A DNA stretch of 64,000 nucleotides, taken from NCBI GenBank assembly GCA_023398955.1, contig JAEWRL010000163.1, positions 16,424-80,423 of the forward strand. Direction: 5' to 3'. The position numbers and the translations under genes were made by a program. Positions 18,318-27,044 of the stretch are shown here, one piece after another; the first letter of the stretch is position 1; each line of letters opens with the position of its first letter. A model generated the notes under the pieces. The model was not told the origin of the DNA. It made no database searches and saw only the letters and a list, made by a program, of their open reading frames with translations. The DNA comes from Pseudomonadota bacterium. GTDB taxonomy: Bacteria; Myxococcota_A; Polyangia; Polyangiales; Polyangiaceae.

Positions 18318-19628
18318 TCAGCGCGCGCGACGGCGACGGCGTGAGCTCACCAAGACGGCGCCGAGAACGCCTGCGAAGCCAAGCCCGGACCAGTCGCTGC
18401 TTGGCGCGGAGACGCTGCACCCGAAGCGATTCACACCGGGGCGATGAGGCCACGGAAAGGACCCGTTGCCCGTCCCGCTGTCGTCGTCATCCTCGCTACC
18501 CGGGGTGACGCCTGGATCATCGGTGCTCGACGACGTGCCGCCGGCACCGTTGCTGGTCGCCCCAGAGCCGGTGTCTCCCGGTTCAGCCGGATCGACGCCA
18601 CCACTGGTGCTGCCGCCGCCACCAGTGCTGCCGCCCCCACCATCTTCGCCGCCCCAGCTTGGAGGCTGGCACATGCCCTCGTTGGACGACTCTTCACAGA
18701 CGACGTTGCCTTCGGAATCCCCATAGCACCCGCCCGTGGAGCGCTGAACGCAGACGAGACCCGCGGGACACTCGTCGTTGCTCGCGCAGGCGATCTCTTG
18801 AAGCTGGCAGTAAAGCTGCGTGGACGGCTCGCAGAAGCAGCTCTCCTCGCCGATCCCAACACCGCCACCCGCGGCTCCGCTCCCCTCGGGGGGACTGCTC
18901 GTAGAACTCCCGACGCCCGTCGCACCCCCCGCGCCCGGGCCGCTCGCCACACCCGACATGGCGCCACTGCCCGGCTCACCCGCGCTCCCGCTGCTAGCAC
19001 CACCTCCGCCCCCCGGCGCCGCGGTCCCCGCCTGGCCCATGGCCGCGCCGGTCCCCGCCACACCAGGGTCGTCGCCAGCATTCGGAGCTCCCCCCGTGCC
19101 GGGGCCGCCGGCAGCACCGCTGCCAGTACAGTAACAGTTCTCTTGGGGCACGCAGGCGAAGCCCGCACCGCAATCCGCGTCGGCCTGGCAGGCGCCCTCA
19201 TGACGGTAGCCGCACTCCTTGTAGACATCGGTGCCGCACTCCTCCTCTTCGACGACCGTCTCACAGTTACCATCCGCGTCGCACTCCATGGCCGCACCAC
19301 CGCTGCACCACGAGCTCGTGTGCTCCAGGCAGACCATCTCGGAGCCGCAATCAGCGTCCACGTCACAAGCAGCCCGGCTGCAGTAGCCTCCCGTCACTAC
19401 CTCCGACTCGCACGCCGCCAGCTCCCGTTCATAGAAGGCCTGGCACTCGAGGTCGTCTCCGGCGCAGTCCGGCACATCGATATCGCAGGACGGACCAGAC
19501 TGGTACATCTCGCAGTAGTATCCAGGCCCGCAGTCCGCATCGCCCTCACAAGCCGCGGCAGGGGACACCTGAGTCAACGTCAAGCCCATTCCAGCCAAAG
19601 TACCAATTATCGTCATACCTATCTTCAT
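18318..19628 (-). CDS. secreted Cys-rich protein with MYXO-CTERM-like sorting tail
   Basis: A 436-residue secreted protein. The signal peptide (MKIGMTIIGTLAGMGLTL, cleavage near Ala26) is followed by four copies of a Cys motif of the form CxxDADCGxGxxC (at CEGDADCGPGYYC, CDVDADCGSEMVC, CQADADCGAGFAC, CASNDECPAGLVC). Between them lie Gly/Ala/Ser-rich linkers. The end is GCSVS, then a hydrophobic segment and the basic cluster RRRRRAR. This Cys-plus-TM-plus-Arg layout is the MYXO-CTERM signal of Myxococcota, thought to be processed for surface display. The function of the Cys repeats is unknown; adhesion or protease-inhibitor-like roles are only guesses. It is a single gene with a 380-base upstream gap. 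Confidence 0.82.
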   Translation of the reverse strand: MKIGMTIIGTLAGMGLTLTQVSPAAACEGDADCGPGYYCEMYQSGPSCDIDVPDCAGDDLECQAFYERELAACESEVVTGGYCSRAACDVDADCGSEMVCLEHTSSWCSGGAAMECDADGNCETVVEEEECGTDVYKECGYRHEGACQADADCGAGFACVPQENCYCTGSGAAGGPGTGGAPNAGDDPGVAGTGAAMGQAGTAAPGGGGGASSGSAGEPGSGAMSGVASGPGAGGATGVGSSTSSPPEGSGAAGGGVGIGEESCFCEPSTQLYCQLQEIACASNDECPAGLVCVQRSTGGCYGDSEGNVVCEESSNEGMCQPPSWGGEDGGGGSTGGGGSTSGGVDPAEPGDTGSGATSNGAGGTSSSTDDPGVTPGSEDDDDSGTGNGSFPWPHRPGVNRFGCSVSAPSSDWSGLGFAGVLGAVLVSSRRRRRAR

Positions 19629-20008
19629 TGCTCAACTCCTCGCGTTGCCCTTCCCACGTCACCCGGATTCCGGGCATGTGCCAGGGCGAACTCCGCTCAG
19701 CAACTTGCGTGCCGCTGGCGAGGAGCCCTCCGCGGCAGGCCCCACGAGGTCTAGGTGCCCATCTGTGCCACTTGGAAGCGCTGACACGGGCAATCCGATC
19801 ACGCGTTCAGCTGCTTGCGCTTGTTCCATCGCTTGGCCGCGCCTCCCCAACAGCACTCGGACTGCTTCCATTCGCCGCTGGGGAGACGGGAGCCGGACGG
19901 TGACATGACAGCGCCAACATTGGTGGCAGCGGCGGGCCCATCGGAGAGCGGTGGTACGTCGTCCCACAACGCGTGAGGCGAAGCCCAACACCGCGTCAGC
20001 ATCAGGAG
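19629..20008. other. gene-free stretch upstream of the MYXO-CTERM gene
   Basis: About 380 bases between two minus-strand genes. It must hold the promoter of the Cys-rich protein gene. I see no convincing coding frame: a 129-codon reverse frame exists but shows no domain, signal or ribosome binding site. No terminator hairpin with a T run was found. Confidence 0.5.
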
Positions 20009-20512
20009 CTATTCCCGCAACAGCTGCTCCTTGAAGTCCTCGAAGCAAATCCGTTCAGCGACGGCCGCCTCGAGGTCCCTGTGAACGTTCTGGCGGTAGG
20101 AGAAAAGGACGACGCGCGTCTGGCAATGTTCGGTAACGAGCTCGACGGCAGGAACAAAATCCTGATCCCCCGTGGTAAGCACCACACAGCCGTTCTCCGC
20201 CAACCCCGCCTGCCATACGAGGTGCGCCGCCAGATCCACGTCCACCCGCCGCTGGGTATGCGAGCGCAGCGAGGGCTCGCCGGACATGGGGTGCAAACGT
20301 ACCACCATGCCTTGGTGCTCCATCGCGCGGTAGAAAGCCGTAAGCCCCTCCGTGACGCCAATCCTCTGGTCATATCCGTTGAAGAGAAATGGGTGAACTG
20401 CTCCGAGTCGAGCCTTGAGGAACGCCGCTGCCCTCACGTAGTCCAGCGGGAACGCGCCCCTCGATGCCTTCACGATATACCCCATGTCGACGAGCCAAGC
20501 AGCCTTTTCCAT
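20009..20512 (-). CDS. NYN domain protein (LabA/DUF88-like, PIN-fold)
   Basis: A 167-residue single-domain protein of the NYN family, a PIN-like fold usually acting as an RNA nuclease. The acidic residues expected at the active site are Asp9 (AAWLVDMGY), Asp91/Asp93 in RRVDVDLAAHLV and Asp116/Asp118 in TTGDQDFVPAVE; the last motif is the family signature SGDxDFxP. The ATG at 20512 was chosen because homology begins at once; a start at 20572 would add a basic 20-residue N-terminus. No toxin-antitoxin partner is adjacent. Substrate and pathway are unknown. Confidence 0.83.
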   Translation of the reverse strand: MEKAAWLVDMGYIVKASRGAFPLDYVRAAAFLKARLGAVHPFLFNGYDQRIGVTEGLTAFYRAMEHQGMVVRLHPMSGEPSLRSHTQRRVDVDLAAHLVWQAGLAENGCVVLTTGDQDFVPAVELVTEHCQTRVVLFSYRQNVHRDLEAAVAERICFEDFKEQLLRE

Positions 20513-20653
20513 CTCGGACCTCACTGTTAGGTTTGGCGCGCGCGCATTCCGGGGAAAGAAGAAGCTGCGCACGGGCGGTAAGGTAGCACGGCTTGTTCAC
20601 CTGACCGGCTCCTCCACGCCGCACCACCGCCGATTCGGAACCACCGCAGGGGA

Positions 20654-22168
20654 TCACGCCGCCGTGTAGCGCGCGAGGAGGCGGCCAGTGAGGTGCTCTA
20701 GTCCGAGCATCACCAGCACGGCGTTGACGCGGGCGCGCGCCACGCGCAGGTGGACCAGGCGAAGGGTTTCTTCCGCTTGCTGAACCTCCAACGGCGTCGC
20801 CCCGCCGAGACGGAAACGCTGCCGCTCCAGCACCACCTGCCGCTCGGCGATGGCCTCGGTTTCCTGGGCGGCGATAAGCCCCACCCGCGTGCGCTCGAGC
20901 TGAGCGACCAGCTGGGCTGCTTGATTCTGTAGGCGCTGACGCACTGCGCGCAGGTTCTGCTCCGCGATGCGTATCTCCAGATTTGCCTGGGCGCGTGTGG
21001 CGCGCTGCCGCCGAGAATCCAGTGGTGTCTCGTAGACGACACCTCCATAGACACTGACCGCGTCGAGACCGCCGAGCTGTCGCGCGACAGGCACTGGGGT
21101 CCCAGCCCCGAGTCCGGCAGCTTCCACCCAGCCTTGCACGTCGAGCCTTGCCCCCAGCTCGTCGCCTGCCCATTCTGCCCGCTCTCGGAGCACCTTCAGT
21201 TCGGCTTCCAGCTGGAGCACCTCCGGCGAAGCGGTGACGACCTGCCCGAGCACCGCCGCCGCCGCTACCTTCCCCGCCGGGGGTGGCGCAAGATCCGCAG
21301 CTCGCCAGGGAGCCGCATCCTGGGCGGACTCGCCGACGAGCGTGCGAAGCTCGAGCCATTGCTGCGTCTCGCTGAACTCGGCTGCGACGACCGATTCACG
21401 AAGCTCGGCCACACGGGTCTCGAACTGCAGGACGTCCGCCGCGGCCAGGGCGCCCAACGCCGCGCGCTGACGGGCTTCCTCGAGCTGCGCCTCGGCCAAC
21501 TCGAGGGCACTCCGCTCGATCTCCGCGGCGCGGGAAGCATACCAGAGCTCCCAGTACGCAGTCAGGGCATCATAGAGGAGAGCACTAATCCGGCTCTCGT
21601 AGACCTGTAGACTCGCCGCTTGGCTCAAGCGCGAGGCGCGGAGTTCCACCTCGTTCACGCTACGGCCTGCCCCCCGCAAGAGTGGTTGGATAACGGTGGC
21701 TCGCGCCGTGGCTTGGTAGCCAACACCGGACTGCTGACTCGTGATGAGGCTCCCGGTGGTCGCGCGGCTCGAGCTGAAGCGTTCACCCTGAACCCGCAGC
21801 GATGCCTGGGTACCAGTGGGAAAGACGCGCCTCAGCTCTGTGGCGACGGCAAAGGAGTCCCGCGTCGAGACGAGGACCTCGTTGCTCCCGGCGAGCGCTG
21901 GCACACGGCTGCGGGTGTAGCCGGCATCGGCTTGAAGGTAATAGGGGAAGCGCCCTTCCTCGGTCAGTACGCGCTGGCGAGCGCGCTCGGTCGAGAGCCG
22001 AAGGCTCTCCAGGTCTGGGTTGTTGGCGACCAGGCGCGCTACGATTTCTCGTTCGCCAATCGCGACGGCTCGTGGGGCCCCCTCGGCCGCAACGGCGGGC
22101 ACGGCGGCGGCGGCTGCACACGCGAGCCTGATGATGCAGCAGTAGATTCCCTGCTTCCAGTTACTCAT
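20654..22168 (-). CDS. TolC-family outer membrane efflux protein
   Basis: A 504-residue outer-membrane channel. A signal peptide (residues 1-28, ending AAVPAVAAEG) precedes two repeats of long alpha-helical OEP domains; typical pieces are LVANNPDLESLRLSTERAR at the start of repeat one and VETTL-like amphipathic helices such as LELAEAQLEEARQRAALGA. The ATG at 22168 overlaps the stop of the permease gene (ATGAGTAA), so translation is coupled and the upstream start at 22237 is rejected. It is the last gene of the adaptor-ATPase-permease-TolC set and should form the outer-membrane exit duct of that exporter. Confidence 0.92.
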   Translation of the reverse strand: MSNWKQGIYCCIIRLACAAAAAVPAVAAEGAPRAVAIGEREIVARLVANNPDLESLRLSTERARQRVLTEEGRFPYYLQADAGYTRSRVPALAGSNEVLVSTRDSFAVATELRRVFPTGTQASLRVQGERFSSSRATTGSLITSQQSGVGYQATARATVIQPLLRGAGRSVNEVELRASRLSQAASLQVYESRISALLYDALTAYWELWYASRAAEIERSALELAEAQLEEARQRAALGALAAADVLQFETRVAELRESVVAAEFSETQQWLELRTLVGESAQDAAPWRAADLAPPPAGKVAAAAVLGQVVTASPEVLQLEAELKVLRERAEWAGDELGARLDVQGWVEAAGLGAGTPVPVARQLGGLDAVSVYGGVVYETPLDSRRQRATRAQANLEIRIAEQNLRAVRQRLQNQAAQLVAQLERTRVGLIAAQETEAIAERQVVLERQRFRLGGATPLEVQQAEETLRLVHLRVARARVNAVLVMLGLEHLTGRLLARYTAA

Positions 22169-23366
22169 GGCGCAGCGCATCGATGGGGTTGAGCCGTGCA
22201 GCTTTGCGAGCCGGCAGATAGCCAAACAGCACACCAACGACGGCAGAGAAGGTGAACGCAGCCGCTACGATGCCTGGCGACACGACGAAAGGTAGGCCAA
22301 GAAAGTGAGTGACGCCAAACGAAAGACCTAGACCGAAGAAGATACCGATGATCCCTCCCAGGGTCGAGAGCACGATAGCCTCCACCAAGAACTGCAGAAG
22401 CACCTCACGCGCCAGGGCCCCGATGGCAAGACGGGTGCCAATCTCCCGCGTTCGCTCCGTGACGCTCACAAGCATTATGTTCATAATACCAATACCTCCC
22501 ACGAGAAGACTCACCGCCGCGATGCCACCGAGGAGCCCAGTCAGGGCAGAGGTAACACTGCTCATCGCAGCAGCAATCTCCTGCAGGTCCCGCACTTGGA
22601 AGTCTACCTCGGCCCCTGGCGCGACGCGACGCCTCTCGGAAAGGATCGCTTCGATCTGACTCTTGACCTGAGCAGTCCCGTAGCCCTTCTGAACCTGGGC
22701 ATAGATCATCGAGACGTCCGTCGTGCCGGCGAGGCGCCGCTGCACGGCGCGCAGAGGCATGAGCACGACGTCGTCTTGGTCGGGACCCATGGCCGCGGCC
22801 CCCTTGCTCTCGAGTGCCCCGATGACCTGGCAGGAAACCTGGCCCACCCGTACGCGTTCCCCCAGCGGGCTGGAGCGACCGAATAGCGACTCCCGCACCG
22901 TGCTACCGAGAATGCAGACAGGCTCGCCTGCGCGCGCTTCGGCGGCGGTGAAGGCTCGCCCAGAAGCAAGTTCGTAGTTCCGGATCGTCAGGTAATCAGC
23001 GTCAGTGCCCGTCACTGTCGTGGACCAGTTCTCCCCGCCATAGATCGCGACTGCGGAGCGTCCGAGAGTACCGGAGATGGCCTCCAGGCCGCGAACCTCC
23101 CGCCGCAGGGCCTCGACGTCTGCAATCTCGAAGGGGGTCGACTGCGTCCGCACGGGGCCCCGACGATCTGCCCCGGGCATGACCATCAGCAGGTTCTCTC
23201 CGAGTGCGCCCACATCCGCCTGGACGCGGGCCGTTGCGCCCTCCCCAATGGTAACCATGGCGATGACAGCACCGACACCGATGACCACGCCCAACATCGT
23301 CAGCAGCGAGCGCACGGCATTCCTGCGAATCTCCCGCAGAGCCATGAGGAAGGTGAGGATAATCAC
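22161..23366 (-). CDS. MacB-type ABC transporter permease
   Basis: A 401-residue membrane subunit of the type VII ABC family. One membrane segment at about 15-35 (SLLTMLGVVIGVGAVIAMVT, preceded by REIRRNAVRS) is followed by a large MacB periplasmic core domain (about 40-275) and three C-terminal segments of the FtsX fold (about 280-300, 327-352, 365-385), with IMLVSVTERTREIGTRLAIGA. In E. coli MacB the ATPase and permease are one chain; here they are separate genes. Start overlaps the ATPase stop by four bases. It transfers mechanical motion to push substrates from the periplasm through TolC. Confidence 0.93.
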   Translation of the reverse strand: MIILTFLMALREIRRNAVRSLLTMLGVVIGVGAVIAMVTIGEGATARVQADVGALGENLLMVMPGADRRGPVRTQSTPFEIADVEALRREVRGLEAISGTLGRSAVAIYGGENWSTTVTGTDADYLTIRNYELASGRAFTAAEARAGEPVCILGSTVRESLFGRSSPLGERVRVGQVSCQVIGALESKGAAAMGPDQDDVVLMPLRAVQRRLAGTTDVSMIYAQVQKGYGTAQVKSQIEAILSERRRVAPGAEVDFQVRDLQEIAAAMSSVTSALTGLLGGIAAVSLLVGGIGIMNIMLVSVTERTREIGTRLAIGALAREVLLQFLVEAIVLSTLGGIIGIFFGLGLSFGVTHFLGLPFVVSPGIVAAAFTFSAVVGVLFGYLPARKAARLNPIDALRHE

Positions 23367-24091
23367 CGGCGCTGCTCCGCGACGATCTTACCGTCCCGAA
23401 ACACCAGAGTGCGCTCTGCCCACCCCGCCACGTCGGACTCGTGAGTGACCATCACTATGGTGATACCTCGCTCGCGGTTCAACGACGAGAGAAGCCCCAT
23501 AATTTCGCGACTGCGCGTCGAGTCCAGGTTGCCCGTGGGCTCGTCCGCCAGGAGCAGGTTTGGTTCACTGACGAGGGCGCGCGCGATGGCCACGCGTTGC
23601 TGCTGACCGCCCGACAGCTCCGCACTCGTGTGCCTTGCGCGGTCCGAGAGACCGACGAGGTCCAGCGACTGCAGGGCGCGCCGCCTCCTCTCGGCGCGGG
23701 AGACGCGCCGGTACACCAAGGGCAGTTCGACGTTCTCCAGGGCACTGGTCCGAGCGAGCAGATTGAAACCCTGAAAGACGAATCCGATGTAATGGCGGCG
23801 AAGCAGCGCCCTCTGGTCCTTGGTGAGCGCCCCCACCTCGGTGCCCGCGAAGTGGTAGCTACCGCTCGTTGGCGAATCCAAGCAACCAATGATGTTCATG
23901 CACGTCGATTTCCCGGACCCGCTCGAGCCCATGATGGCGACGAACTCACCGGGAGCAATGGTCAGGTCGACGCCATCGAGGGCCCGTACCTCCGAGGGCC
24001 CGCGGCCGTAGATCTTGCGGAGTTCGCGCAGGGCAACGACCGGCGGAGCCAACGGGGCCTGCGCCGCGGCGGAGTGATGGCTGCTACTCAT
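23363..24091 (-). CDS. ABC transporter ATP-binding protein (MacB/LolD type)
   Basis: A 242-residue ATPase. Walker A is GSSGSGKST (55-63), Q-loop VFQGFNLL (about 105-112), signature LSGGQQQR (159-166), Walker B LLLADEPTGNLD (179-190) and H-loop in VTHE. The sequence FVFQGFNLLARTSALENVELPL is diagnostic of the MacB/LolD subgroup. The ATG at 24091 overlaps the adaptor stop (ATGAGTAG), the same geometry as the permease-TolC junction. It pairs with the permease encoded next. Confidence 0.95.
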   Translation of the reverse strand: MSSSHHSAAAQAPLAPPVVALRELRKIYGRGPSEVRALDGVDLTIAPGEFVAIMGSSGSGKSTCMNIIGCLDSPTSGSYHFAGTEVGALTKDQRALLRRHYIGFVFQGFNLLARTSALENVELPLVYRRVSRAERRRRALQSLDLVGLSDRARHTSAELSGGQQQRVAIARALVSEPNLLLADEPTGNLDSTRSREIMGLLSSLNRERGITIVMVTHESDVAGWAERTLVFRDGKIVAEQRR

Positions 24092-25424
24092 CTGGGCCCT
24101 GGACTTCGGCAACGATCACTTCGCTCCTGGCCTTGAGCTGCTTGGAACCTACGGCAGTCCGTACCCCGTCCGTTGCGCCCAGCTGTACGGGAACGCGGCT
24201 CGGCTTTCCCGAGTCCAGCACCCAAACCGCTGCGACACTGGCCTGCCCTCGCAGCTGCAAGGCAGCATCGGGACCAACGCTGGCTCCGGGCGCTGCCCCC
24301 TTGCTCGCTGGCGCTGCTGAGCCACGAGTGCGCGGCGGACGGCCCCGCATGAGGCGGGAGAAGTCGACGCCCTGCGGCTTCGCATCACGGCCCGGGCCCG
24401 GGTTATATCGCAGCGCCGCGTTGGGAACCAAGAGCACGTCCTGCTCTTCACTGACGAGGATCGAGGCCATCGCGGTCATACCTGGTCGCAATAGCCCGTC
24501 TTCGTTGCGCACCGACAGGCGCGCCTCGTAAGTGACGACGTTCTGGTCCGTGGTGGGCATGTTCTTCACGGCGAGCACGGTCGATGAGAAGACGCGGTTG
24601 GGGTACGCATCGACGGTGAACTGCGCAGACTGACCAGCCTTTACTTGACCGACATCCGCCTCGTCCACTTTGACATCGAGCCGGAGCTCGGAGAGATCCG
24701 CTGCGAGCGTGAAGAGTACCGGCGTCTGCAGACCCGATGTCACCGTTTGTCCCGGCTCCACCTTGCGGTCGAGCACGATGCCCTCGATCGGCGAGCGGAT
24801 CACGGCCTTGCTCAGGTTGTTCTGCGCCACTTTGAGGGATGCCTGAGCCGAGGTAAGCTGCGCCTTCGCGCTCACGACCGAAGCCTTCGCGCGGTCATAG
24901 GTCGCCATGGCAGTTTCCAGCTCTTGCGTCGAGGCGAGTCCTGCGTCGGTCATGGCTTCGAGCCGGGCGGCCTTGAGCTCCGCTTCGCGAACCGTGACCT
25001 CCGCAGTGACGAGGCTCGCCTTGGCAGCTGCCAGCTGAGCGTGGGACTCGTCGAGGCGCCCCTCGTATTGCTCCGTGTCTATCTCCGCGAGCACCTGGCC
25101 CACCTCGACCTGATCATTGAAGTCGACGGGAACCTTCAGGACCCTCCCGGTTATCTCGGCACCAACGTCGACGGCATCGCGCGCGTTGAGAGTGCCGGTC
25201 GCCGTGACAAGGACCTTGAGCGAGCCCCGCACGACGTCTGCGGTCTCGTACTGGGGACCGACATCTGCCTTCGGACGCAGCAGCCAAACCGCGACGCCCC
25301 CTCCGACGGTGACGAACGCGATCGCGAAGAGCAACCGGGACCAGAGCCGGCGACGCCGAGCACGCGCGTCGAGGCCGAGGGTCTGCGCCACGGAGGGGGA
25401 TTGCTGGGTGGAGTTGTCTTGCAT
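24084..25424 (-). CDS. MacA-type periplasmic adaptor (membrane fusion protein)
   Basis: A 446-residue adaptor. An N-terminal inner-membrane anchor at about 32-48 is followed by the lipoyl half-motif (GTLNARDAVDVGAEITGRVLKV), a coiled-coil hairpin (about 115-215), the second lipoyl half (SKAVIRSPIEGIVLDRKVEPGQTV) and beta-barrel and MP domains. Residues around 335-390 (GPGRDAKPQGVDFSRLM and then a basic, Ala/Pro-rich insert) are an extra low-complexity insertion not found in E. coli MacA. The ATG at 25424 is used because the anchor starts soon after; a longer frame from 25598 adds a Ser/Pro-rich stretch without function. First gene of the exporter operon. Confidence 0.9.
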   Translation of the reverse strand: MQDNSTQQSPSVAQTLGLDARARRRRLWSRLLFAIAFVTVGGGVAVWLLRPKADVGPQYETADVVRGSLKVLVTATGTLNARDAVDVGAEITGRVLKVPVDFNDQVEVGQVLAEIDTEQYEGRLDESHAQLAAAKASLVTAEVTVREAELKAARLEAMTDAGLASTQELETAMATYDRAKASVVSAKAQLTSAQASLKVAQNNLSKAVIRSPIEGIVLDRKVEPGQTVTSGLQTPVLFTLAADLSELRLDVKVDEADVGQVKAGQSAQFTVDAYPNRVFSSTVLAVKNMPTTDQNVVTYEARLSVRNEDGLLRPGMTAMASILVSEEQDVLLVPNAALRYNPGPGRDAKPQGVDFSRLMRGRPPRTRGSAAPASKGAAPGASVGPDAALQLRGQASVAAVWVLDSGKPSRVPVQLGATDGVRTAVGSKQLKARSEVIVAEVQGPDE

Positions 25425-25560
25425 GAGCGAGGTGGAGGGAGTGTGGCCGCCCTTCGACGGCTCAACACCCCGCAATCCTACGGACGGCGAAGGTTTTTTT
25501 GGGGACCCGGCAGAGTGTTCCGACACACCAGTCGGCTCACGCGGAGAAAACGGAACGCGC

Positions 25561-26727
25561 TCAGAAGCGGCCGCCAACGCCAGCGTAGGAAGGACCAATG
25601 CGCAATGTGACCCCCTTCGTCGGTGATGCCCGAGCAGCCTCGGGTGCCGTCACTAGAAGCGTAACCCCCAAGGCCACACCCGCCGCGCCGGCCACATAGC
25701 CGACAGTGGAGAAGGTCCTGTACTGGCGGAAGTCCTCCAGTTCTTCGTGGTACTCGGGGGGGCAGTCGTCGTCCACACAGTGGGCGGCTAGCGTGGAGTG
25801 TTTCTTGGACGCGGCGCTGCCCGCCACGACCCCCGTCACGACCCCGGCGCTTCCGACTCCAACAGCGAGCCAGCCCAGAGGCACGTGAAGGGACCCCAGC
25901 CCCAAGAAGCCGCCCTCCGGCTCATCGTGTCGCAGCTGCGGCTCCGCATCGAGTCCTTCCCTACCACGTACCCTTACGGCGGGAGGCTGGGGCGCCAACC
26001 ACACGTTGAGGACACGGCGGTCTCGCTCGTTCAACTCGAGAACCTCCCTGAAGCGCTCAATCCGGCTCACCTGCACGACCACCGAACGATGGCCGGGATC
26101 GACAGGCACCGGGTAGCCAAGCATGGCTGGCTTGATACGGCGGGAGTCGATCTCGACCTCCACGTTGGGTGCGTCCGCTCCGTCTCCTTTGAGCTGAATT
26201 GTGACGGTCGGGATGCGCTCGCGAAGACGTGCGATCTCACGCTTCGCCTCCACAGAGGCATCACGATAGACTTCCGGATCATCCGGTCCGACCACGTAAC
26301 GCAGAACGGAAGCGTAGCGCTCCTCGGCCTCAACCAGGCGCCCGAGCTTTTCGAGGGAGCGGGCCTCCCATAGTGCCAGCGTCGGCGCTGGATACACCGC
26401 GTCAGCGCGGTGAAATAGATCGCGGGCGCGCTCGTAGTCGCCGGACAGATAATGCTGCGCCGCCTCGTCCGCCATGCGCCTGGCTACGGTTTTATCCTCC
26501 ACGGTCTCGTCATCTGGTGCTGCCATTGACGGTCCAGCAAAACACAGCGCGACGAGCAACGCCGAGACCGTCCGGAGGCGCTGGCGGACGGGAGCAGAGC
26601 TGGTGGCCAGCAGCAGAACCGCCGGCTCTCGGAGACAGCGACCGACCGCTGCGAGAGCGCGCCTGGATTGGTGGCGCGCTGCCGTTGCATTGCTGGGGCG
26701 TGTCAACCAAGAGCCGCTACTCATCAC
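25561..26727 (-). CDS. TPR/PEGA-like envelope protein with membrane segments
   Basis: A 388-residue protein of a type common in Polyangiales. A hydrophobic signal-like segment (SALLVALCFAGPSMA, about 55-69) is followed by TPR-like helices (AAQHYLSGDYERARDLFHRA), a PEGA-like beta domain (VTIQLKGDGADAPNVEVEID and VPVDPGHRSVVVQ) and two C-terminal hydrophobic stretches (about 290-312 and 350-370). The start is uncertain: ATG at 26727 or 26724 gives a long n-region and neither has a clear ribosome binding site. It ends 137 bases before the adaptor gene, so it may be the first gene of the exporter operon or independent. The role is not known. Confidence 0.72.
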   Translation of the reverse strand: MMSSGSWLTRPSNATAARHQSRRALAAVGRCLREPAVLLLATSSAPVRQRLRTVSALLVALCFAGPSMAAPDDETVEDKTVARRMADEAAQHYLSGDYERARDLFHRADAVYPAPTLALWEARSLEKLGRLVEAEERYASVLRYVVGPDDPEVYRDASVEAKREIARLRERIPTVTIQLKGDGADAPNVEVEIDSRRIKPAMLGYPVPVDPGHRSVVVQVSRIERFREVLELNERDRRVLNVWLAPQPPAVRVRGREGLDAEPQLRHDEPEGGFLGLGSLHVPLGWLAVGVGSAGVVTGVVAGSAASKKHSTLAAHCVDDDCPPEYHEELEDFRQYRTFSTVGYVAGAAGVALGVTLLVTAPEAARASPTKGVTLRIGPSYAGVGGRF

Positions 26728-27044
26728 GAGCCGTCATAGTACTCTGGCTTTGCGGCAGCGGCCCAGCGCCAGTCACTGCCGCACCTGCTGCGGGCAGCAA
26801 GCAACGTCGGGTGCGCGTGTAAGACACGCTCCTACGCCCCCGGGCGGATTACGTGCTGGCGCAAGGAATCCACGACAAACGTAAGGAGAGCAGCCCGCGA
26901 GCGCGTCGTGCTAGCCTGGCTGAATGCCAATGGCAGGTTGCCCCTTCTGGCTTCCTGCGCCTCCGGTGGCCCCCTCGTGGGGGTTCATTCCAGGGCGCGC
27001 CGACCAACGAGGGGCGTCGCCGCAGCTCTCGCCTTTCTAGAGCC
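26728..27044. other. divergent intergenic region
   Basis: About 317 bases between the divergent TPR-protein gene and the Ser/Thr kinase gene. It should hold both promoters. No gene, hairpin terminator or repeat was recognised. An in-frame extension of the kinase through this region to 26853 lacks family homology. Confidence 0.5.

Noticed and set aside
18444..19754. 436-codon plus-strand frame opposite the MYXO-CTERM gene
   Set aside because: Arg/Ala-rich translation without any domain; caused by high GC at third positions. The minus-strand frame has a signal peptide, Cys repeats and a sorting tail.
19659..20048. 129-codon reverse frame in the gap before the MYXO-CTERM gene
   Set aside because: No ribosome binding site, no domain, Arg/Ala-rich composition.
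20370..21359. 329-codon reverse frame within tolC and the NYN gene
   Set aside because: Arg/Gly-rich composition; another frame of the same strand encodes the TolC protein.
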